The position numbers and the translations under genes are program-made. From contig JADYYL010000117.1 of the NCBI GenBank assembly GCA_020853655.1, positions 1 to 7,027 on the forward strand: a DNA stretch of 7,027 nt, given 5' to 3'. This document shows, piece by piece, positions 4,465-7,027 of this stretch (position 1 is its first letter; each line of letters begins with the position of its first letter). The notes under the pieces were generated by a model. The model was not told where the DNA came from. It did no database searches and saw only the letters and a list, made by a program, of their open reading frames with translations. The DNA comes from Deltaproteobacteria bacterium. Its GTDB lineage: Bacteria > Bdellovibrionota_C > UBA2361 > SZUA-149 > JADYYL01.

Positions 4465-7027
4465 ATGAACCTCCGCCACGTGTCTCAGTCCCCTGTTTCA
4501 CAAGAACTCGCGCACCGACGGCTCGAGCAATTGCAGGGAGACGGCGCAACGGACGGTTGGAATGCGGAGCGGCGAATCGTTGCTGAGGCGATCTTTGGCC
4601 GTGCGCCGGAGGACTACCTCAGGCGCACTTCGATCGACACCCTCCGTGCCATCGCGAAGGACACTCACGAGTCGATCAAAACCTTCCTTCGCGAACAGAA
4701 ACCGTATCGCGTCCTCGTTCGCAGCCACGACCCGCGCGAGGCTCGCGGCGGGTATACGAGCATCGAGATCGTCATGTGGGATCGACCGTTCATTGTCGAT
4801 TCCCTTACGGAGTACTTCCGCGTCAATGATATTCGCTATCACGTCCTGCTCCATCCGATCATCCGGAGCGACAGCGAACTTGTCTCTCTGACGTACATTG
4901 AGATGGATCGCATAGACGAAGCCGAGCAGCTCACCAAGACCATTGAACAGATCTTGGACGACGTTCTTCTGGTGACGAGTAGCTTTCAGCCTATCCAAGT
5001 CGAGATCGTGCGCGCTCACGAGCGTCTTTCGGCAGATCTTCCAACGACTCGTGCACCGGAGACCACCACATCGGCGCTCCCCGTCGCGAACGAGGACCCT
5101 TACGCCCGGGAGGAGATCGTCCGGTTCTTGGAATGGCTTCTCGACGGCGATTTCATTTTCCTGGGTTCGCGATCATGGACAAGGGGTCCCGCTGGTGAAC
5201 TCGCCGAGCGGAAGAAACTCGGCATGTTCGATTCGAACGACGCCGACATTCGTCGTCAGCTTGAGATTGCCACGGGCGACGCGAAACTCCTGGTCGACTC
5301 TGGCGCTCCAATCATGTTCTCGAAGCTCGCACCTCGCAGTCGGGTCCACCGGCGGATTTATCACGACCTCGTGCTCGTCTCTGTGCCAGCAACCGGGGAC
5401 GCTCCGGCGGAGGTACTCGCGATCATTGGAATGCACACCTCTCGAGCGATTGCCCAAGACGTCTCAATGATTCCGATCGCTCGTCGAAAGCTGGCGAATC
5501 TCCTTCGTGGCGAAGAGCTACTCCCGAACACGTATGATTATAAGGAAGCGGTCACCATCCTCAACTTGTTGACCAAGTCGTCCATGTTCCGAATGAGCGA
5601 ACAGTCGTTGCAGCAACAGCTTCGGATCATGATGTCGATTCAACGACGTGGGGAGACCAAAGTCCTTCCCCTCGATCTCGTTCCGGGTCGATTTGCCAGC
5701 TTGCTCGTGGTCATGCCCGCGGGGCGTTTTTCTTCAACCGTCGCCGACGAGATCTCCGAGTATCTCGAATCGAAGTTCGATGTCCCGTCAGGGGCTATTG
5801 ATCGACGAGTCGCTTCCGGCGAAGAGTCCTTGGTTGCGATCTTCTTCCTCGTTCCCAACTTGCGAATCGATGACATTGCCCCACGCATGGCAGAGATCGA
5901 GCGCGACATCGCAGAGATTACGCTCAGCTGGGAAGATCGGTTGTTTCAGATGCTCACCGTTCGTTCGGGCAAAGCGGTCGCCAGTCGCCTGCTTGATTTC
6001 TATTGGGACGCACTGCCTGACGATTACAAGGCAAGTTTTTCGGCAGATGAAGCCGTCCTCGATATCGGTGTCCTCGAATCACTTTCCGGCGAGAAGCCAA
6101 TCGAGATTGCTCTCCGTGCGTGTCGACCTGACAACACGTCCCACGCAGAGGAATGTGTCGATCTCCGAATATTTCGCCGAGGAAAGGGACTCACGCTGAG
6201 TCAAACGATCCCCCTGCTCGAGAACGCAGGGTTTCACATCGTCGATGAGAACGTGTTTGTGATCGGCTCTGCCCAAGAGCCGTGGGCGACTATTTGCAGC
6301 TTAACCGTTCGTCCAAAACGTCCGACGACGCTGTCGGCTGCGCTTGTTGACGAGCGTATCCTTCCCGGACTCCGAGCGGTATTCACTGAGCAAGCCGAGA
6401 ACGATCCTCTGAATGCATTGCTTGCGAATCCGGGGCTCACCATTCGCGAAATCGCGATGGTTCGGCTGTACGCACACTATCTTTGGCAGATTAAGAGCGC
6501 ACCCGCGGAGAGCGTGATCTCAGCGGCAATCGTGGAGAACCCGACGCTCGTTCGGATCTTCGTCGATGCGTTCCGTCTCAGGTTTGACCCAGACCTCTAT
6601 GCCGCGGACATGACGACAAGGCTCAAGACGTTTGCGGAGACCAAGGTTCGATTCATTGAGGCGCTCAAGAGTGTCTCACTGCTCGCCCACGATCGTGTTC
6701 TCCGCGCGATGTTCAATGTGCTCGAATCATCCGTGCGCACGAACTACTATCAGACCGATTACCAGCTTCGACTCGCGGTGAAGATCGACTGCCAGTCAGT
6801 CACGTCGATGCCTCGCCCACGACCGATGTTCGAGATTTTCCTTTGCTCTCCAGAGGTGGAAGGCCTTCATCTGCGCGGCGGCAAAGTCGCTCGCGGTGGC
6901 ATTCGTTGGAGCGAGCGTCCCGAGGACTTCCGAACCGAAGTTCTTGGATTGATGAAAACGCAGATGATTAAGAATTCGATCATCGTGCCCGTCGGAGCGA
7001 AGGGCGGGTTCATCGTCAAATCGCGGG
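4465..7027 (+). CDS. Large (GDH-180 type) NAD-specific glutamate dehydrogenase, N-terminal half (runs off the right edge)
   Basis: This enzyme converts L-glutamate and NAD+ to 2-oxoglutarate, NADH and ammonium in the cytosol, normally in the catabolic direction. The visible 854 residues are about half of the usual length near 1,600. The N-terminal regulatory part shows an ACT-like segment with MWDRPFIVDSLTEYF (104-118) and LLHPII (128-133), then EWLLDGDFIFLGSR (223-236), and a further ACT-like stretch near 565-620 (NAGFHIVDENVF, 587-598). A helical segment with LNALLANPGLTIREIAMVRL (649-668) and RTNYYQ (759-764) leads to the catalytic domain: HLRGGKVARGGIRWSER (802-818), DFRTEVLGLMKTQMIKN (821-837) and VPVGAKGGF (841-849), with active-site lysine K846. 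The NAD-binding Rossmann domain lies beyond the window. No frameshift is seen. In Pseudomonas this type is called gdhB; the ACT domains suggest allosteric control, as known for relatives. Confidence 0.96.
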   Translation, partial: MNLRHVSQSPVSQELAHRRLEQLQGDGATDGWNAERRIVAEAIFGRAPEDYLRRTSIDTLRAIAKDTHESIKTFLREQKPYRVLVRSHDPREARGGYTSIEIVMWDRPFIVDSLTEYFRVNDIRYHVLLHPIIRSDSELVSLTYIEMDRIDEAEQLTKTIEQILDDVLLVTSSFQPIQVEIVRAHERLSADLPTTRAPETTTSALPVANEDPYAREEIVRFLEWLLDGDFIFLGSRSWTRGPAGELAERKKLGMFDSNDADIRRQLEIATGDAKLLVDSGAPIMFSKLAPRSRVHRRIYHDLVLVSVPATGDAPAEVLAIIGMHTSRAIAQDVSMIPIARRKLANLLRGEELLPNTYDYKEAVTILNLLTKSSMFRMSEQSLQQQLRIMMSIQRRGETKVLPLDLVPGRFASLLVVMPAGRFSSTVADEISEYLESKFDVPSGAIDRRVASGEESLVAIFFLVPNLRIDDIAPRMAEIERDIAEITLSWEDRLFQMLTVRSGKAVASRLLDFYWDALPDDYKASFSADEAVLDIGVLESLSGEKPIEIALRACRPDNTSHAEECVDLRIFRRGKGLTLSQTIPLLENAGFHIVDENVFVIGSAQEPWATICSLTVRPKRPTTLSAALVDERILPGLRAVFTEQAENDPLNALLANPGLTIREIAMVRLYAHYLWQIKSAPAESVISAAIVENPTLVRIFVDAFRLRFDPDLYAADMTTRLKTFAETKVRFIEALKSVSLLAHDRVLRAMFNVLESSVRTNYYQTDYQLRLAVKIDCQSVTSMPRPRPMFEIFLCSPEVEGLHLRGGKVARGGIRWSERPEDFRTEVLGLMKTQMIKNSIIVPVGAKGGFIVKSR

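Noticed and set aside
4498..5019. Minus-strand open frame of 173 codons inside the dehydrogenase gene
   Set aside because: It is fully antisense to the conserved N-terminal region of the glutamate dehydrogenase and shows no independent motifs.

Overview
The window reads as ordinary chromosome of a Gram-negative (diderm, LPS-making) bacterium of moderately high GC. It holds four genes in two divergent blocks; the two outermost genes are cut by the window edges. The lipid A gene lpxB shows that the organism makes an outer membrane with lipopolysaccharide. I cannot name the phylum from this alone. No tRNA, rRNA, transposon, phage gene or CRISPR array was seen.

Layout. On the minus strand, reading leftward from about 1553, a complete Gfo/Idh/MocA-type sugar-nucleotide oxidoreductase (1553 to 588) is followed closely by the N-terminal part of lpxB, lipid-A-disaccharide synthase (521 to beyond base 1). 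A 371-base divergent intergenic region (1554-1924) carries a long perfect palindrome and a possible minus-strand promoter. On the plus strand follows a complete AsmA-family inner-membrane-anchored protein (1925-4114). A second 350-base spacer (4115-4464) holds several inverted repeats and four copies of CTGATT. The last gene (4465 to beyond 7027) is the large, roughly 180-kDa-type NAD-specific glutamate dehydrogenase, cut just after its GAKGG active-site motif.

How they fit together. The first three genes share an envelope theme: lipid A assembly (lpxB), a sugar-nucleotide dehydrogenase that may feed lipid A (a GnnA-like role is the main hypothesis), and an AsmA-type protein of the family now linked to lipid traffic between membranes. 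The glutamate dehydrogenase is a separate nitrogen/carbon catabolism gene with its own leader. The most interesting lead is the oxidoreductase-lpxB pair. In Acidithiobacillus the UDP-GlcNAc 3-dehydrogenase gene gnnA lies next to lpx genes and supports amide-linked (3-amino) lipid A, but the partner aminotransferase gene gnnB is not visible here. I found no convincing sign of a wholly new system.
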